The notes under the pieces are model-generated. The model was not told the origin of the DNA. It worked only from the letters and a program-made list of their open reading frames with translations, and did not search any database. A stretch of 64,000 bases of DNA, taken from positions 6,757,142-6,821,141 of the forward strand of contig NC_135565.1 in assembly GCF_964340395.1 (NCBI RefSeq), written 5' to 3'. Position numbers and translations under genes: made by a program. Below are positions 10,591 to 24,539 of the stretch, in pieces. Each line of letters opens with the position of its first letter. Position 1 is the first letter of the stretch. This stretch comes from Glandiceps talaboti. Its lineage: Eukaryota > Hemichordata > Enteropneusta > Spengelidae.

Positions 10591-13354
10591 TTTGAATACT
10601 ATGATGTGTTCATTTAGGAATAAAATGTTATTTCAGTCCTTGGAAATCAAGTTATTATAGACATTTCTAGCTACAACTCATCTTCAGAGTAAAAGACTAT
10701 ATCAGCACTGGAATTAGAGGAACCAAACAACAAGTAATATAGAATAGACTGTGAAGGTTTTATAACTCTAGTAACAGGGAGAGAAGAATTGTGTAAGATT
10801 TGTGTAGATTAATTCCCATAGGCAACCAAATTAGGAATCTTGTAATACAAGGACGGAACTCAGGTCATTGAACCTGGTGAATGTACGTACTATAGAATCA
10901 GTGGCCTTCTCAAAAACATGACTACCCGTAATCTGGTTTCTCTGAATTTTATCAGAATCCCTGTTTTACATTTTGTAAGAACATGAGCAAGTTACTATTG
11001 TAGTGATGACATTGATTCATTGGTGTAGTGTACTAGCCAACCGCCACTTCATAAAAAAGAACTGTGTCTGCTCCCTGAATGATTACATGCATTTGGTTCA
11101 AGTGAGGGGGTCTTATGTTCTGGTCCATACACCGACCACCCCCACCCACCCCCAGCTTAATAGCAAATTGTTTAGTAAGTCCACATTCTCAATTCAAGAT
11201 GAAATCCAATGATTCCATACAAGTTGAATGTAAGTTAAGGAGTTCATCATATTCTGATCCACACACTGACTCCCTAGTTTGATGACAAATGTGTATATCT
11301 CTTCACTAGATAGTCCACATTGTTAATTCTTGCCACAGTCTAGAACAGCAAACAGCTGATTGTATCCAACCTTAAATGACAAAATAAACTAAGTATAAAT
11401 TGTGAAAAAATGTCACTTTATCTTATAACTTGATTTAAATGTTAAAAATTCATATCTATTAAGAGAGTTACATATTTTGAATATCTCATCACTGTACATA
11501 TTAGATCATATCTTCAGTTTTCTTAAATATTAGGGGAAAAATTTGCGTTATATCCTACCAAATTAAATAGTCAAGATTATTAAAGATAGAAATTTAAACC
11601 CTTTCTTATTCAAATGCAAAATAGATGTTCATTGGTTGATATAGCGGTTTAGTTATTAGAATGGAAGGTATAAGCCAATCGCAATAGATGTTGCATCTTA
11701 ATGTGTTCATTTATTCAAAAAGTTTGTTTCTGTGCAGTTGGCGTTGCTAAAAATTTTGTACGGTAGATTGTTTACATAGATACCGGTAGTTACAAATGTG
11801 TCAATTGTTTCATAGATTAATGTAGAATGTGTCTCGGAAATAATTTTCAGTTACTTTGTTCAAGAAAACTCAAACCAATTCTCAGTTAAAATCAATACAA
11901 AAATCTAGGGATCACCATACAAATTATGTAAATAGAGGTCAAAATGATGTCAAAATTTAGTCATTTTAGAATCCAATATGGCCACCGACTATTGTGGTAA
12001 CTTTGTGGGAAAAATGAAAGATTGTTGATTTTCTTGAAAACAAGATTTTGAAGAACAAATTTCTGTTAATATTTCAAAGGACCAGGGAATAAATTTACAT
12101 ATGGTTAAAGTTTGGAGTAGTTTACCGGTAGTTCCTATACAGTATCATTACCATTTACACCCTCCACTCACAGTATAGTCAAAGTCGTTACTCTAGAAGT
12201 CCTGAGATGCTTGAGATGTAATCTAAAATTCATCCACAGCCACCCACACAGTCATTAACATCATGTGTTTGTTAATCAATCACACAATTCTAACCAATAA
12301 AACAGTCCCTCATAAAGTTAGTGTTTATTGGGGCAGTTATGTAATGTCCAAATATGGTATATTTGTCAGCTGAGGATGCTACTTATACACTGTTTATGTC
12401 ACTAGAACAGTTGGGGTTCACTGATTGGATGAACAACTTTTTGTGCTGATTGAGGGACTTTGACCAGACATGGTTTAGTTAGAAACCACGTTGACATCCA
12501 GACTAAGTTTGGAGAGATTTTAATAACTTTGATTTTCAGGGAAATCAATTTCTGATTGAGGGACATTCCACCTTAAATCTGTTCATCATACAGCTAAAAT
12601 GATGTTGGCTTGGTGTATCACTCAGGTGAAATGACATTTAAATACACACCCGCAGACAACTTCTAATGCAAAAGAAACAATTATATAGGTGTTGTGCACA
12701 GTGGGGATGTAGAAGTAGTCAAGTTGAAAAGTTGATTATCAGTTCGAAAAGAAACATCAATGTGTAATGTTTTCATTAGAAGCCTGTTTTTACTGCACTG
12801 TGAAAGAATAGCAATGCTTATCAGTGTTCAATGTGATTGGATCCTGCTATGTTTATTGTGTCTCTCTTATTGTTAGTCTAGAGTTTAAATATGTCTAGCT
12901 CTGTGTCACAAACGTAATGCCCCATGAGTGAAACACCAAGCCTACATCATTTTAGCTATCAATGTATGCATTCTAGCGTGTAGTACTGAGTATTAATTAA
13001 TTTGTTTCTGATGATCCAAATGTTTCATGTGCATATCAGGAGCCTTACCATTCAGCTAAGTTTATATTAGTACCCTTGTGGGCAATGCTATTATTAAATA
13101 CAACATTGGGAGGAACAACATGCATGTTTGAACCATAAAAACATATTAACACCTGCAATATTGTATTATGTGTGATGTTTTCATGATGAAATATAACCGT
13201 GTTAAAAACCCATATTCTAAACTATTACAGCCGATGTCATCTAAAATCACCGAAACTGTGTGTATCACAAATGTATATTTTATCTTGTTCCCATATTGGA
13301 TGACTACCATTTGAAATTTGAAAAGTTTGATAGTTTGTCTGACGTAATAATGAT

Positions 13355-13472
13355 TTTTACAGACCAGATATTGGTTTTGAGGACCCAGGTTGTATGGCAT
13401 AAGGGCCTTCCCAAGGTCAGACCTGTATGCTTCATTACCAAGGTCTGCAAAACCCATATCTGATCTGTAAAT
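13355..13472. repeat. Imperfect inverted repeat (hairpin)
   Basis: The left arm (TTTACAGACCAGATATTGG and onward) is the near reverse complement of the right arm ending CCATATCTGATCTGTAAA. The stem is about 46 bp with scattered mismatches and a short loop. Open frames on both strands here mirror each other because of the symmetry. Confidence 0.8.
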
Positions 13473-14799
13473 ATTTTATCATATACCATATGGAGCATAA
13501 ATTAGAAAATATTCTTTTACCTATTTTTGGACAATAGTGGTTCAACAGTTCGCACAACTGATTGTATTTGGGCAAAATGCGCCTTGGCACGATACAACAA
13601 ATCTTTGAATGACTGTGAGGGCGCTGTTCCCCCACTGAATTGCAATGGAGGTGATTCAGATGTAACACGGGGTATATGATAAGACTGCTAAATGCCCACT
13701 ATTAAGAATATCTTTTTTGTTAGAATTATATAAAAACATTTTACTCTAGGGATGTAATTATACACAGTCATGTCATATCTTCAATTTCTTTGTTGAATTA
13801 ACTATTATTTTGTGTTTTGTGAAGATTTAGTAGTCAATGTTTTTGAACTTCTAAACAATGCTTGATGTTCTGGTGCTGAAATATCACTTATGGATTTCAA
13901 ACTTATATCAATTATTAAAATACAGAATGTAGACTCTAGTCTAAATATTGTTTAGCCAAGTATTACCTAAAAGCACTTTCATCTTAGACTGATTCTTTTA
14001 GATTATTTCAAGTGAAAATAGAATGAGATAGTGACCTACCTGGTGCATTTCTTTAAAGTTGCACTTGCTGTAACGGGACCCTTTTTTTGGCAACTTTTTT
14101 GTTGGAAATACTGACTTACTCATAATATTGTACACTCTGAACAGTATTGAATTACATGTGGGTAAACATATTTTTGTAGCTGTACACATGATATATGATA
14201 TGATACAATAAGTTGATTTGGGTCCATACCGAAAACTCAGCACCCTCAATGTGATCACAGTTTCAATCTGTTTCTGAACTGATTATGGATAATATCAATC
14301 ACTGATTAACATGTACAATGTCTAATTATTGGTATTTTAACAATTTTCAGTGAATATATTGTCAGTTTTTTGATCGAAAAAATAATATTCCTGTTACAGC
14401 TTGTGAAGCTTTAATAGGATCTACATCATCAGAGGACTTTAAATAAATAGACTACAAAATGAGGGTTGTATACATATTCATCCCAATTATCAATTTTGTT
14501 CTTAATTTACATAATTATAAAGACATAGTTAGCAAACTTAAATATTAATAATTGTACATGGTTGATGAAACAATACAGAAAACGTCTCACAGGAAAAAAA
14601 TTAGTTAAAACTTTGAAGGTGTGTGTGAGCTGTGAGCTGTTTCCAAATAGTGTCATACGATCGATCTAACTGCTTTTCACTAAACTGTATTAGCCTTTGA
14701 TATAGACACTATTTTATCCAATGTGGCTTTATTAGGAATGTCAATTTTTGACCATAACATCACTACAGAAGATTTCGTCTTATCTTGCAAATGATATTA

Positions 14800-15600
14800 A
14801 ACAATGTACTAAGATCAGTGAGACTGATCACAAGGTTTCATGTTGAGATAGACGCAATAAAGATAACACACAAACATCCCTTACACAGTGTCTGCTCTGT
14901 AGACACAATAAAGATAACATACAAACATCCCGTACACAGTGTCTGCTCTGTAGACACAATAAAGATAACACACAAACATCCCTTACACAGTGTCTGCTCT
15001 GTAGACACAATAAAGATAACATACAAACATCCCTTACAAGGTGTCTGCTCTGTAGACACAATAAAGATAACACACAAACATCCCTTACACAGTGTCTGCT
15101 CTGTAGACACAATAAAGATAACACACAAACATCCTTTACACAGTGTCTGCTCTGTAGACACAATAAAGATAACATACAAACATCCCTTACAAGGTGTCTG
15201 CTCTGTAGACACAATAAAGATAACACACAAATATCCCTTACACAGTGTCTGCTCTGTAGACACAATATAGATAACACACAAACATCCCTTACACAGTGTC
15301 TGCTCTGTAGACACAATATAGATAACACAAAAACATCCCTTACACAGTGTCTGCTCTTTAGACACAATAAAGATAACACACAAATATATCCCTTACAGAT
15401 GTATGCTCTGTATTTTGTTACATTTGTGTCTGTTTTTGCCATCATTAACAAAAGACAGAGCAGACACTGTAAGGGATGTTTGTGTGTTATCTTTATTTTG
15501 TCTACAGAGCAGACACTGTGTAAGGGATGTTTGTGTGTTATCTTTATTGTGTCTATTTCAACATAAAACCTTGCGATCAGTCTCACTGATCTTGATAATC
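14800..15600. mobile_element. Inverted-repeat element filled with 51-bp tandem repeats
   Basis: The ends are inverted copies: AAGATCAGTGAGACTGATC at about 14,811 faces GATCAGTCTCACTGATCTT at about 15,573, followed by a matching flank of about 30 bp. Between them lie about 11 direct copies of a 51-bp unit (GACACAATAAAGATAACACA and onward), then a spacer and two inverted copies. This is foldback-element architecture. The 17-residue repeat frames are artefacts of the unit length. Most plus-strand units contain AATAAA. Confidence 0.85.
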
Positions 15601-16019
15601 GTTAATAACATATTTACAAGCTAACATGAAATCTCCTGTAATGACTATATTCAAATATCGATTGTTAATCTTCATAATTATCACTGGTTATCCAATTTTC
15701 AAACCAGCAAGTTATATTTAAAAACATTGAATTTCAAAAGTTACTTAAATTACTTGATAAAATTTGTCAATTTCAATAATTAAAAGTTTTACATGGAGTG
15801 GTATAACATAAAGGCAATTTTGTTATAAGTATTGAATATAACACCAAAGCTATTCAGTTTAATTTATTGCGTGGATGTTGCATTATATTTTTCCAGTGTT
15901 GGGGTTGATGTATGGTGAGTTTAAGGTTAGGGCCCCCGAGCCTACACACTTTGTATAGTTATGACTGTGGTTGATACCAAACAACTTGAGTGACAGATTT
16001 CCAACTCGAACATAAAAAA

Positions 16020-16308
16020 CAGGGTTCATACATTGAAAGTCAAATAAAATTCCAGGACTTCCAGGAGTTTTCCAGGAATATTCAGATCAACTTTGGTCAT
16101 GTTAACCAACGAAATTCAGATCGCAAATGCATAAAAAAAAAACTTGTCTCAAAATATTTTGTTCAACTATCAAGAGTTTACAACAAATAACATTGATTGT
16201 TCAGTCAAATGAGTTTCCAAGCATCGATCGCATTTTTCCAGAACTTTTCCAGGAATCTTGTGAAATTCCAGGACTTTTCCTGGACAGTCCAGGAACATAT
16301 GAACCCTG
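16020..16308. mobile_element. hAT-type MITE with CAGGGTTCATA termini
   Basis: Starts CAGGGTTCATAC and ends CATATGAACCCTG. The interior holds several TTCCAGGACTTTCC-like repeats in both orientations, typical of non-autonomous hAT elements. No perfect 8-bp target duplication is visible. Confidence 0.8.
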
Positions 16309-17499
16309 GTTAAAACTTTGCTTGTGTTTACTTTTGGTCATATTGTACTTCAACGTCATGTACAAATATATACAATATAAAGTTTGGGTTGATTAATGCT
16401 AAGATTTTTTTTACGTGAGAACTCTGTAGGTCTACCATAAATTAGACATTATTATCTATGTGGTGTTATATATATACACATTTTATCGAGGAATGCAAAT
16501 TATCCAATCAAAAACAGAAAAAAAAAATGTGTTGAAACTAAATTATAATGAAACTTATTCAGGCTCCTCAGGTTCGTGTTATCATTCAACTTTTATGATA
16601 ACTAATATTGTGGGTGCTTTATAGACACTTTTTTCTATCGTCGCTTGATAGGCAACTCTTAGCTAGCAATAAATGAATGAAAAGTGTGTGTTACTTGAAT
16701 CTCTTAGGTAGATAGGATGGAGATAAGTTTACACATGTACGGCAGCAAAAGCTATTTGGAACAATGTCATTGTAAGACTGAATGTTTATAGACCCTGCAT
16801 TCATAATTAATCATGAAAATTTCTTCTCGCAGTCGAAAAATATCTTGAAATAGAATCCCAAATTGTCCACCAACATCTCATGAACATTATCAGAGGTGAC
16901 AATAACATATTGTGGTACACCCCTGATAATGCTGATGGGGTAGTGTATAAATTTGCAAGTTACTTCCAAGAAATGTGTTGACTCTGTGAGTAAAAATTTT
17001 CTTACCTGTTTACTTCGGGTTTAGAAAGCCTGCAAAGGTTGCTATGATAGCACTTCTTGTTCCAACAGGCAACAGTACATCACAACATGTAGCAAGTTTG
17101 CTGTGTGGTTGAAATATCAATGAAATACTTGGGGTGATACTGTTGAAGAAGAGCTGGACCGTACTGCTTATTCGTGCACTGTAAAAGAACTGTGGTCTAG
17201 CTAAATGTTGCCTATCAATATTTCATTGAAAGTACTTTATAGATGTCTACTCTTTCCATAGTATGATATACTTATAGTTACTATTTTGTGATAGATGATC
17301 TATTATATACCTAGATAGACTAGATTGGATATAGATGATACAGTCTATAGAGATATACACTTGTATAAGATTTGTGCCAAAAGTAAGGATTAGATATTAA
17401 ACTGGTTTTCATCTTTCTATATATTATAGCAATCCAATAAACTATTGCTACTCACCAACAAAGTACTTGTTGAGTTTGGTGTAGTGTGTTGATATGGAT

Positions 17500-17725
17500 T
17501 CAGTGTGTGTGTGTGTGTGTGTATGTGTGCGTGTGTTCATGCGTATGTGTATGTATGTATGTATGTATGTATGTATGTATGTGTGTGTGTGTGTGTGTGT
17601 GCATGTATGTAGGTATGTATGTATGTATGAGTGTGCATGTCAGTGTGAGTCTATGTATGTATGTGTGTGTATGTATGTATGTATGTATGTATGAGTTTAT
17701 GTGTGTCTGTGTGTGTGCATGCATT
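17500..17725. repeat. GT/GTAT microsatellite
   Basis: Alternating (GT)n and (GTAT)n blocks; the open frames on both strands are repeat artefacts. Confidence 0.95.
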
Positions 17726-18700
17726 AGGATTGTAGGCACAATCTCTTTTTAGCAAAGAGTCAATCTATGAATGTCCTCTTTCAAATTATACCTCAATGAC
17801 CTGTTTGAGAACTTTCATCAGTACCTGTACTTGTGGTAACTGCAAAACTATAGCAGGAGAATGTGTTACATGTATGGAAGTTGTTAAGAAGCTAATTAAG
17901 GTATTGTTTTGTATGAGGACATCGATGGATTGACGCTTAGCTTAAACTTGGCGGTGGTTGTAGGACAGAGTAGAAAGGGATACAAATGTCCAAGTAACTG
18001 TACCTCAAGGCTGCACACATGTAAATCTTTAGAACGGCGCCCTCAAGGGGTTGAATTTGCCGCCTGATACTGGTAACATCATTGCTTGAATTAAATGTTC
18101 ATCATAATCCAGAATCTAATTATCACCAAAATTCAATCAATTGATTCTCGTCTCATATGTGATCTTTCAACAAAATTTCATCCAAACAAATCCAACCTGT
18201 ATTGAAATATCCTACTTGCAAATAGAAAAGACGTAATGCCAAATATTAATGTTTATTGACACTGAGGGCGCTGTGTGCGGTACCTTAAAACGGACGCCAG
18301 TACTAGAAGGAGACAACATTCTCCCCGTTAAGTAATTACAGGGTTGTGGTTGTCACTGTTCTGGGCAGGAAATTTGTCATGATATTATTATCATCATAAT
18401 ATATACAAAACCTCAAAAATATGAAAGTACGTGTCAAGTTTAGTGAACTGTTTTATTACTTGATTTGTGTAATCGTTTCCAGAAAGTAAAGCCACAGTGG
18501 CCTGTTTACATCAATCGACGTCAATAACAAATGGACAATTTTAATGAATCTTCTCTCCCTTGGTAAAAAAAAAAACTCGACGGTAGCGATCCGACCTTAC
18601 TAAAGTTTTCTGGTCGTTTGTAGTGAGAAACAGTTAGCCAAAGAGGCGAATTAGGTTTATTTCATATCGACAGTTTCTTTTGTTAATAAATTCATGCTAT

Positions 18701-18702
<2 letters not shown>

Positions 18703-18781
<79 letters not shown>

Positions 18782-18802
18782 TGTGTGTGTGTGTGTGTGT
18801 AC
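18703..18802. repeat. (GT)n microsatellite
   Basis: About 50 GT units with a few AC interruptions near the right end. Confidence 0.95.
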
Positions 18803-18929
18803 GTGTGCATGTGCATGTGTGTAGACGGGGACTCCCCAAGACTGGGATGTTGATGTGCGACCTAAGTTCAAAACATCTAGTCTACCCATGTATAATTATT
18901 CAAAGGCTGAAAGCAGACCCATTGTTAGG

Positions 18930-19100
18930 GATAAAAAGCATGAAGACATTTCCCAGGTCATTGACCCCATGATTAGGAAATTTCCAGATGAAAAGTCAAA
19001 CCATGTTTAGGGATGTTTTCGAGAAAAACGTAACCCATTTATGCGGCACATACCGGCGGCGTATACCCATATAACTTTGTATGAGTACCCCTCCCCGGGG
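18930..19100. repeat. Dispersed repeat shared with 61.9-62.1 kb
   Basis: TTTCCAGATGAAAAGTC and GCGGCACATACCGG with a following GTATACC/GAGTACCCCTCCC segment have clear counterparts at about 61,935-62,060 (TTTTCAGATGAAAAGTC, GGCACATACCGGTATA). Same orientation in both places. Confidence 0.7.
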
Positions 19101-19101
19101 G

Positions 19102-19104
<3 letters not shown>

Positions 19105-19163
<59 letters not shown>

Positions 19164-19170
19164 GGGGGGC
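19105..19170. repeat. (GT)n followed by a G tract
   Basis: About 26 GT units end in a run of ten G. Confidence 0.9.
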
Positions 19171-21976
19171 GTGGCCTTGTAAACAGGTTTTCAAGTTTTC
19201 TTTCATAGTAAGAGTTCAGTAATACATCAGGTAATACCCGTAGTTATCGTAACAGTCACCAATATCGCCATTGTAAGTTGCTATTGTGTGTAGTATGAAT
19301 GACTCATTTCTTCATAGACGACACTCCCAGCGAAAGTAACCAAGTCGTGGTTTTCGAGTTAGTCCTTATTACTCAGATCACGGAGTCTTTCGTGTAGTGT
19401 CTATGCTCATATACACGGTACAGTGCAGCGTGCAACCCAGCCTGTCATCATAGGTAGAAAAAAACACAAGTCAAATAACTATGTCAAGGTATTGTATGGC
19501 GAAAAAAAATTCAACAGGTAGCCATTTCAATCACCCTGCTCAATGAGGTATATTAGAGCCCAAAGTTTGCTCACAATATAAACTGACATTAAGAATAAGA
19601 TAATAAATGGTCCACGGCCACGGTACGGATGTATCAGTAAATGTGTTGTCGTCTGAGATATGACTAATTAAGACCATGGACGGGTATAAGCCGATTGTCC
19701 TGATTCTTAGAATACAGCGCTTTTAGCAAAGGAATACATGACGTCATCAACATCCAAGCCTTGGGTTGTTACGTATGAATATCTACACAAGCTGCCATAT
19801 CACAACATAGACTGGTCAATGTGTATCGGACGTAGGGGGCATACGTGCAAAGTGATTACGAGTCTGGTATTCATCAACAGGTGGTTGTTACGTCATCACA
19901 CATAACTCAAACGCATACCGCGTACACGGACAGTGATCGCCAAAGCGTATTTCCGGGTCCAGTAGCGATCGAACAGTGACCGGTATAAACACTCGGACGG
20001 TAACCGTCAACACTAACAGTACGCCTACATCTAATACGATTTCCCATTCTGGAACATACATTGCTGTCATCGTCTGGAATACGAAGTTTACCAGTTAGTT
20101 TTGGTCAATCGGTGAACGGGAACCTTGGAAGTTTGTAATTTGACAACTCGAGATATTACCGAAAATCAACAGAGCTAGCATCGACTCCCAGCTGAAGATC
20201 TAGCGTTCATCTATGGAAGTTTAACGTTGATTTAGTAGCCAACAGGGCGTCAATAGTAAAAGGTAATACAATCACAGTGTATTTTACTGTAGTTTCTTAG
20301 TTATAACTGTCCTCCTACCGCCATGGTACATACTCTCTAGTTATGTTGACACCCTGTGCCAATCATTGTATCCCTGTACGTCCAACCCCCATGGCCCCCG
20401 TCACCGCAGATCGAGCAAAACAAAATCCATGCTACCGAAATAGTGCATTTTCTTGGAGTAGCGTTACTTCCCTGGGCGTAGTACATGTACCGCATTTTTT
20501 CGGTATGCTTTTGTTTCGATGCATCACAAGGCCATTGTCAACAGTACGTTGTTTTTACTCTCACCGTGTTTTCACTTTGTTTGATTAAATTTGCATAATA
20601 AATTGTCTGCGTGTACAAAACAGGGGATGAAGTTACATTCATGGCCGCAGGATTTTTTAGTCTATAAAGTCAGTGACCATGTAGAAATACAGAGTTAAAG
20701 AACGTCAATACCATTTTGTCCATGGGCACGAATAATCGAGGATACTGAACGAATTATCGAGGTTAAATTTCTTTTCAGGAAGTTTCCTTTTCATATAATA
20801 CCCATTTTAGTTCTATTGATATCGGTGTACAGTTTAGAAACATAACATTTTTTTTCCGTGTGTAACTCTGTCCCTTGCCTTTGAAATGGATCAAGTTACC
20901 CTGCTCATGTGTCAGTTAGAAGTGTTTGTCAACCCAGCTCGAAGGACCCGATCAACGTCCAGTTGTATTTGCAGGCTCGAACTATATGTAATGCCAACAC
21001 AACCGTTTTAACCAAATTTTGGAACGTAATCAGTATATAAAACAAATACTCGCCATTCCACAAAATTGTACAGTATACGCAGAAAACACTTCATGCCAAA
21101 AAGGGTCGCTCCTGGAGTTGTTGTTTTCGATTATAAAACTGTTTACACGTCTAATGCTATTATCATGAGTACACCCTACATGCCTCTGTGGTCTCGTACC
21201 CCCCCCCCCCCTTCCGTGTTTGGAGAGACACGAAGGCAATATGCAGGCAAACAGAAGGCCTTATGATAGACAATCGAAGATGAGTTTTAATACATTATCT
21301 TGTAGGTCACAATATATCTCGATATCTATCTGCACCTCGTGCTCTATTTTGACGTCGGTATCTCTGTTGTTGCCGTGTCGGTGTAATTTTTAACTACTTC
21401 GTGCGATAGTTTGATAAAAAAAATCTAGTCCGGTAAATCACGAGTCTGGATGCCAACATGGTCTGTTAACCAGTAGAGGTGTACATAGCGATACCGTATA
21501 GGGACTAGAGTAGTGAATCACCGGTACGTCTCCTGCCTACATGTAACTATTAAAACCGAGTCCAAGTACTCGGTTCAGGTAAACTCAAACTAGCCACGTC
21601 ATCACCCATGTCACGACACATTCCCTATAGTAGGAAATTCGTAGAAACGCTCGTGGAATGTTAATTGATCTTATCACTTACCATAGTGATAGTATATGGC
21701 ACAGCCATTAAAATATACAATGATTTCTTTAAATTATTATCCTACATTGTATTCTCGTTATTATTAACCAGTCTGAGTACTTTCGCTCTCGTTAAAAAAA
21801 AGTTGGGAAACATTTTCGTCTATTTCCGCAAAATGGCCCGGTGGTTTTACAGCAATTTGGGAAAAGAATTATATCGCTGCCGGAAATAGACCGGGTTTCT
21901 TTACGACAGTTGGGAGTGTGCTTTATTAATGTCGTAAAGAGTCCTGGGATTTTACGACAAGTGGAGAAAGTGTTCT

Positions 21977-22013
21977 ACCTCAGACCACTCTATGGTGGTA
22001 TAGTGGTCTGAGG
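21977..22013. repeat. Short inverted repeat
   Basis: ACCTCAGACCACT and AGTGGTCTGAGGT are perfect 13-bp arms around an 11-base loop. Confidence 0.8.
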
Positions 22014-22319
22014 TTCTACACGTGAGGGTTTTATGTATAGATCTACATATAACGAGATATCGTTGATTCAAGGAGGCGTGTACCGTTTTATACCTGTTTA
22101 TGATGTCCGTGCTGATCATATCCATCAACCCAAATGAAGTAAATCTGTCAAATAAATCCTATCCCAACTCGATATGAAGATTACATGTCATAAATGCTAG
22201 ACTTTTTAATCCTGTATAGACATGAATTTGTTGAATGTTACTGCTTGCTTTTTTGGTATATCATTGATTCGACCTGGTCTGCTTTATTCTGGCCTGCCTG
22301 TCTTCCATTGTCCCTCCCT

Positions 22320-22367
22320 GTCTGTCTATCTGTCTGTCTACCTTCCCTCCCTCCCTCCCTCCGTCCC

Positions 22368-22416
<49 letters not shown>

Positions 22417-22439
22417 TCTCTCTCTCTATCTATCTCTCT

Positions 22440-22532
<93 letters not shown>
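22320..22532. repeat. Long pyrimidine tract, mainly (CT)n
   Basis: CTGT and CCCT blocks lead into more than 150 bases of nearly pure CT repeat. Confidence 0.95.
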
Positions 22533-22533
<1 letters not shown>

Positions 22534-22615
22534 TTCTCCACCGCCACTGTTTCACTCCTTATGTCATATTAAATAAAACACTCCAGTTCAAAAAATTTGA
22601 CAGACATACTGTCAT

Positions 22616-22672
22616 TATGTGTCCGTGTGTGTCAGATTATTATGATAATAATCTGACACACACGGACACATA
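22616..22672. repeat. Perfect palindrome, 28-bp arms with one central base
   Basis: TATGTGTCCGTGTGTGTCAG and its continuation up to 22,643 is exactly reverse-complemented from 22,645 to 22,672, with a single G at 22,644. Confidence 0.9.
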
Positions 22673-23529
22673 CTCGTCTGGCTGTCATATCTCCAGCTCT
22701 CCACTGTGACAAGACAAACACACCACGATTACGTCGTTTAGCATACGCTAAGACAAATATGACATTTCACCTTTACGGAATTATTTATATTTGTTTATCC
22801 TAAGAACAACCTCAGAAAATAACAACGTGGCGTAAAGTTGAACTCATGCTATAACATAACCAATTTCTGTCTGTAAGATACGCCTACCCTTCTCTCAGCC
22901 GCTAAGTGCATTTAATTATTCACAGAGTTTGTGTTTTAATACCAGCATCGCACTGTCAGGAGATACAGACGAATTTAACAAATTGCGGTTGACCGGTCTA
23001 TCAAATACACGTCCAAACACGGAAAAAACCCTGTAAAATTCAAAGTCGACAGATACAAAATCAACATCACGGAAGACAAACACGGATGCTCGATAAGTCG
23101 TATTTAAACATTGATAACATCTACCCCTATCTTGTCTACAGTGACGTCATCACGGTGATCTAACAGGTGGCTGTACGCCAATGATTCACATAGCATTTGA
23201 AATAGACATTCATGATATATATTTATTACATTATGAATCAATTTCTAATTATAGAAACAAACAATGTTATTTTTGTTACGTAATATTATATGAGTCGGTT
23301 ACATTGCCATTAATCTCATTAATGTTCCACCGCTGTTTATTTTTTTTTTGATCGCAAACGTTCTAAATACAAATATAGTTGTTTGTTATTAAAAAAGGAA
23401 ATGATGATGGCTATTAAATTTATAAACTAGTTATTATTATCCAATTACATTCAATATTGTGTTGAATTTTGTTATTTTTGACGCAGTTCATAATTATAAA
23501 ACACTAGGTAACGCACGCTCAATGCTCTC

Positions 23530-23625
23530 TGTCTGTCTGTCTCTGTCTCCACCTCTCTCTGTCTGTGTATCTGTCTGTCTGTGTCTCTCTGACGCTGTGT
23601 CTCTGACTGTCTGTGTCTGTCTGTC

Positions 23626-23656
<31 letters not shown>
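23530..23656. repeat. CTGT/CT microsatellite
   Basis: Mixed CTGT and CT repeats. Confidence 0.9.
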
Positions 23657-23657
<1 letters not shown>

Positions 23658-23914
23658 AATAAATTGTTTTATCTATCCCCCATCCATTTAATATACAACA
23701 ATGACAATATTTAGCCTTATTCGATATTTCATAAGTAATTAATAAATTGATTATTTACACAATAGTTCAAATGTCAATACAATATTTTCCAAATACACAG
23801 TGTACACTACACTACATGTAATACCATTCATCGTCAAGGTTCGCAGTAATTGGTATTTGATTGATGTACGTGCAGACAATTCAATATTTAAATCGTTATC
23901 GATGCTTATAGACT

Positions 23915-24020
23915 ATAGCTATTGAAATTACTATCGACACCCATATTGATAGCTCTTGAAATTATTATAGATACCCATAGTATTAATAGCTCTTGAAATA
24001 TCTATCGACACCCATGGTAT
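23915..24020. repeat. Diverged tandem repeat, about three copies
   Basis: Copies of a block with AGCTCTTGAAAT and ATCGACACCCAT occur in succession. Confidence 0.7.
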
Positions 24021-24539
24021 GTAGAAATTACTATGTTCAGACCAACAGCTGTACTACTGATTCCCTACTTCATTTTTCTCCTTCGTGGTGAAAAAAACAT
24101 GTATTTTCTGAACATTTTAAAACACGTTATTATTTTTCAGCCGAAACTGTCAATATAAGTTGACGAGAAACGCTTTATCGAGAACATAAAAGTTGCCGCT
24201 TCACCCGTTCCTCCTTCCCCCACGAGATAGAAACGATTTGACGAACACAGCTTATTGATGGAAAGAGGAGTTACTGGTCAGGGGTACCGTATTTCGTTTC
24301 CATGCTCGCCTCAGACACGATAACAGACATTGCTCGATTCTCTGTCCAGATTAATCCAATGAAACAGCTTGGAGGCAGACGACAACTCCGAGTCACTTTA
24401 TTAAAGTTTCAACCATCATATTATTCCAAAAAACGACGTGTTCCCGGGCAACAGTAGTGTTCATGCTATGCACGTGTTAACGTGTCTAACTAAAGTGACT
24501 TATTGTGGTAATTTTTTGACAGATATTGATAGAAAAGGG

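Larger units (their letters stand above)
8691..24539. other. Intergenic region between AKT1S1 and the myosin gene
   Basis: No convincing coding exon is visible on either strand. Repeats and elements are listed separately. Up to about 18 kb the sequence is AT-rich with few CG dinucleotides and many TACATGTA-like words. From about 18 to 24.5 kb CG becomes frequent. The stretches 11.0-13.3 kb, 16.4-17.4 kb and 20.1-21.4 kb show nothing I can name. Confidence 0.6.

Noticed and set aside
14785-15586. 17-residue repeat proteins on both strands (up to 252 codons)
   Set aside because: Same effect from the 51-bp unit in the inverted-repeat element; open on both strands at once.
22194-22709. 171-codon Ser/Leu-rich frame
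   Set aside because: Created by the (CT)n tract.
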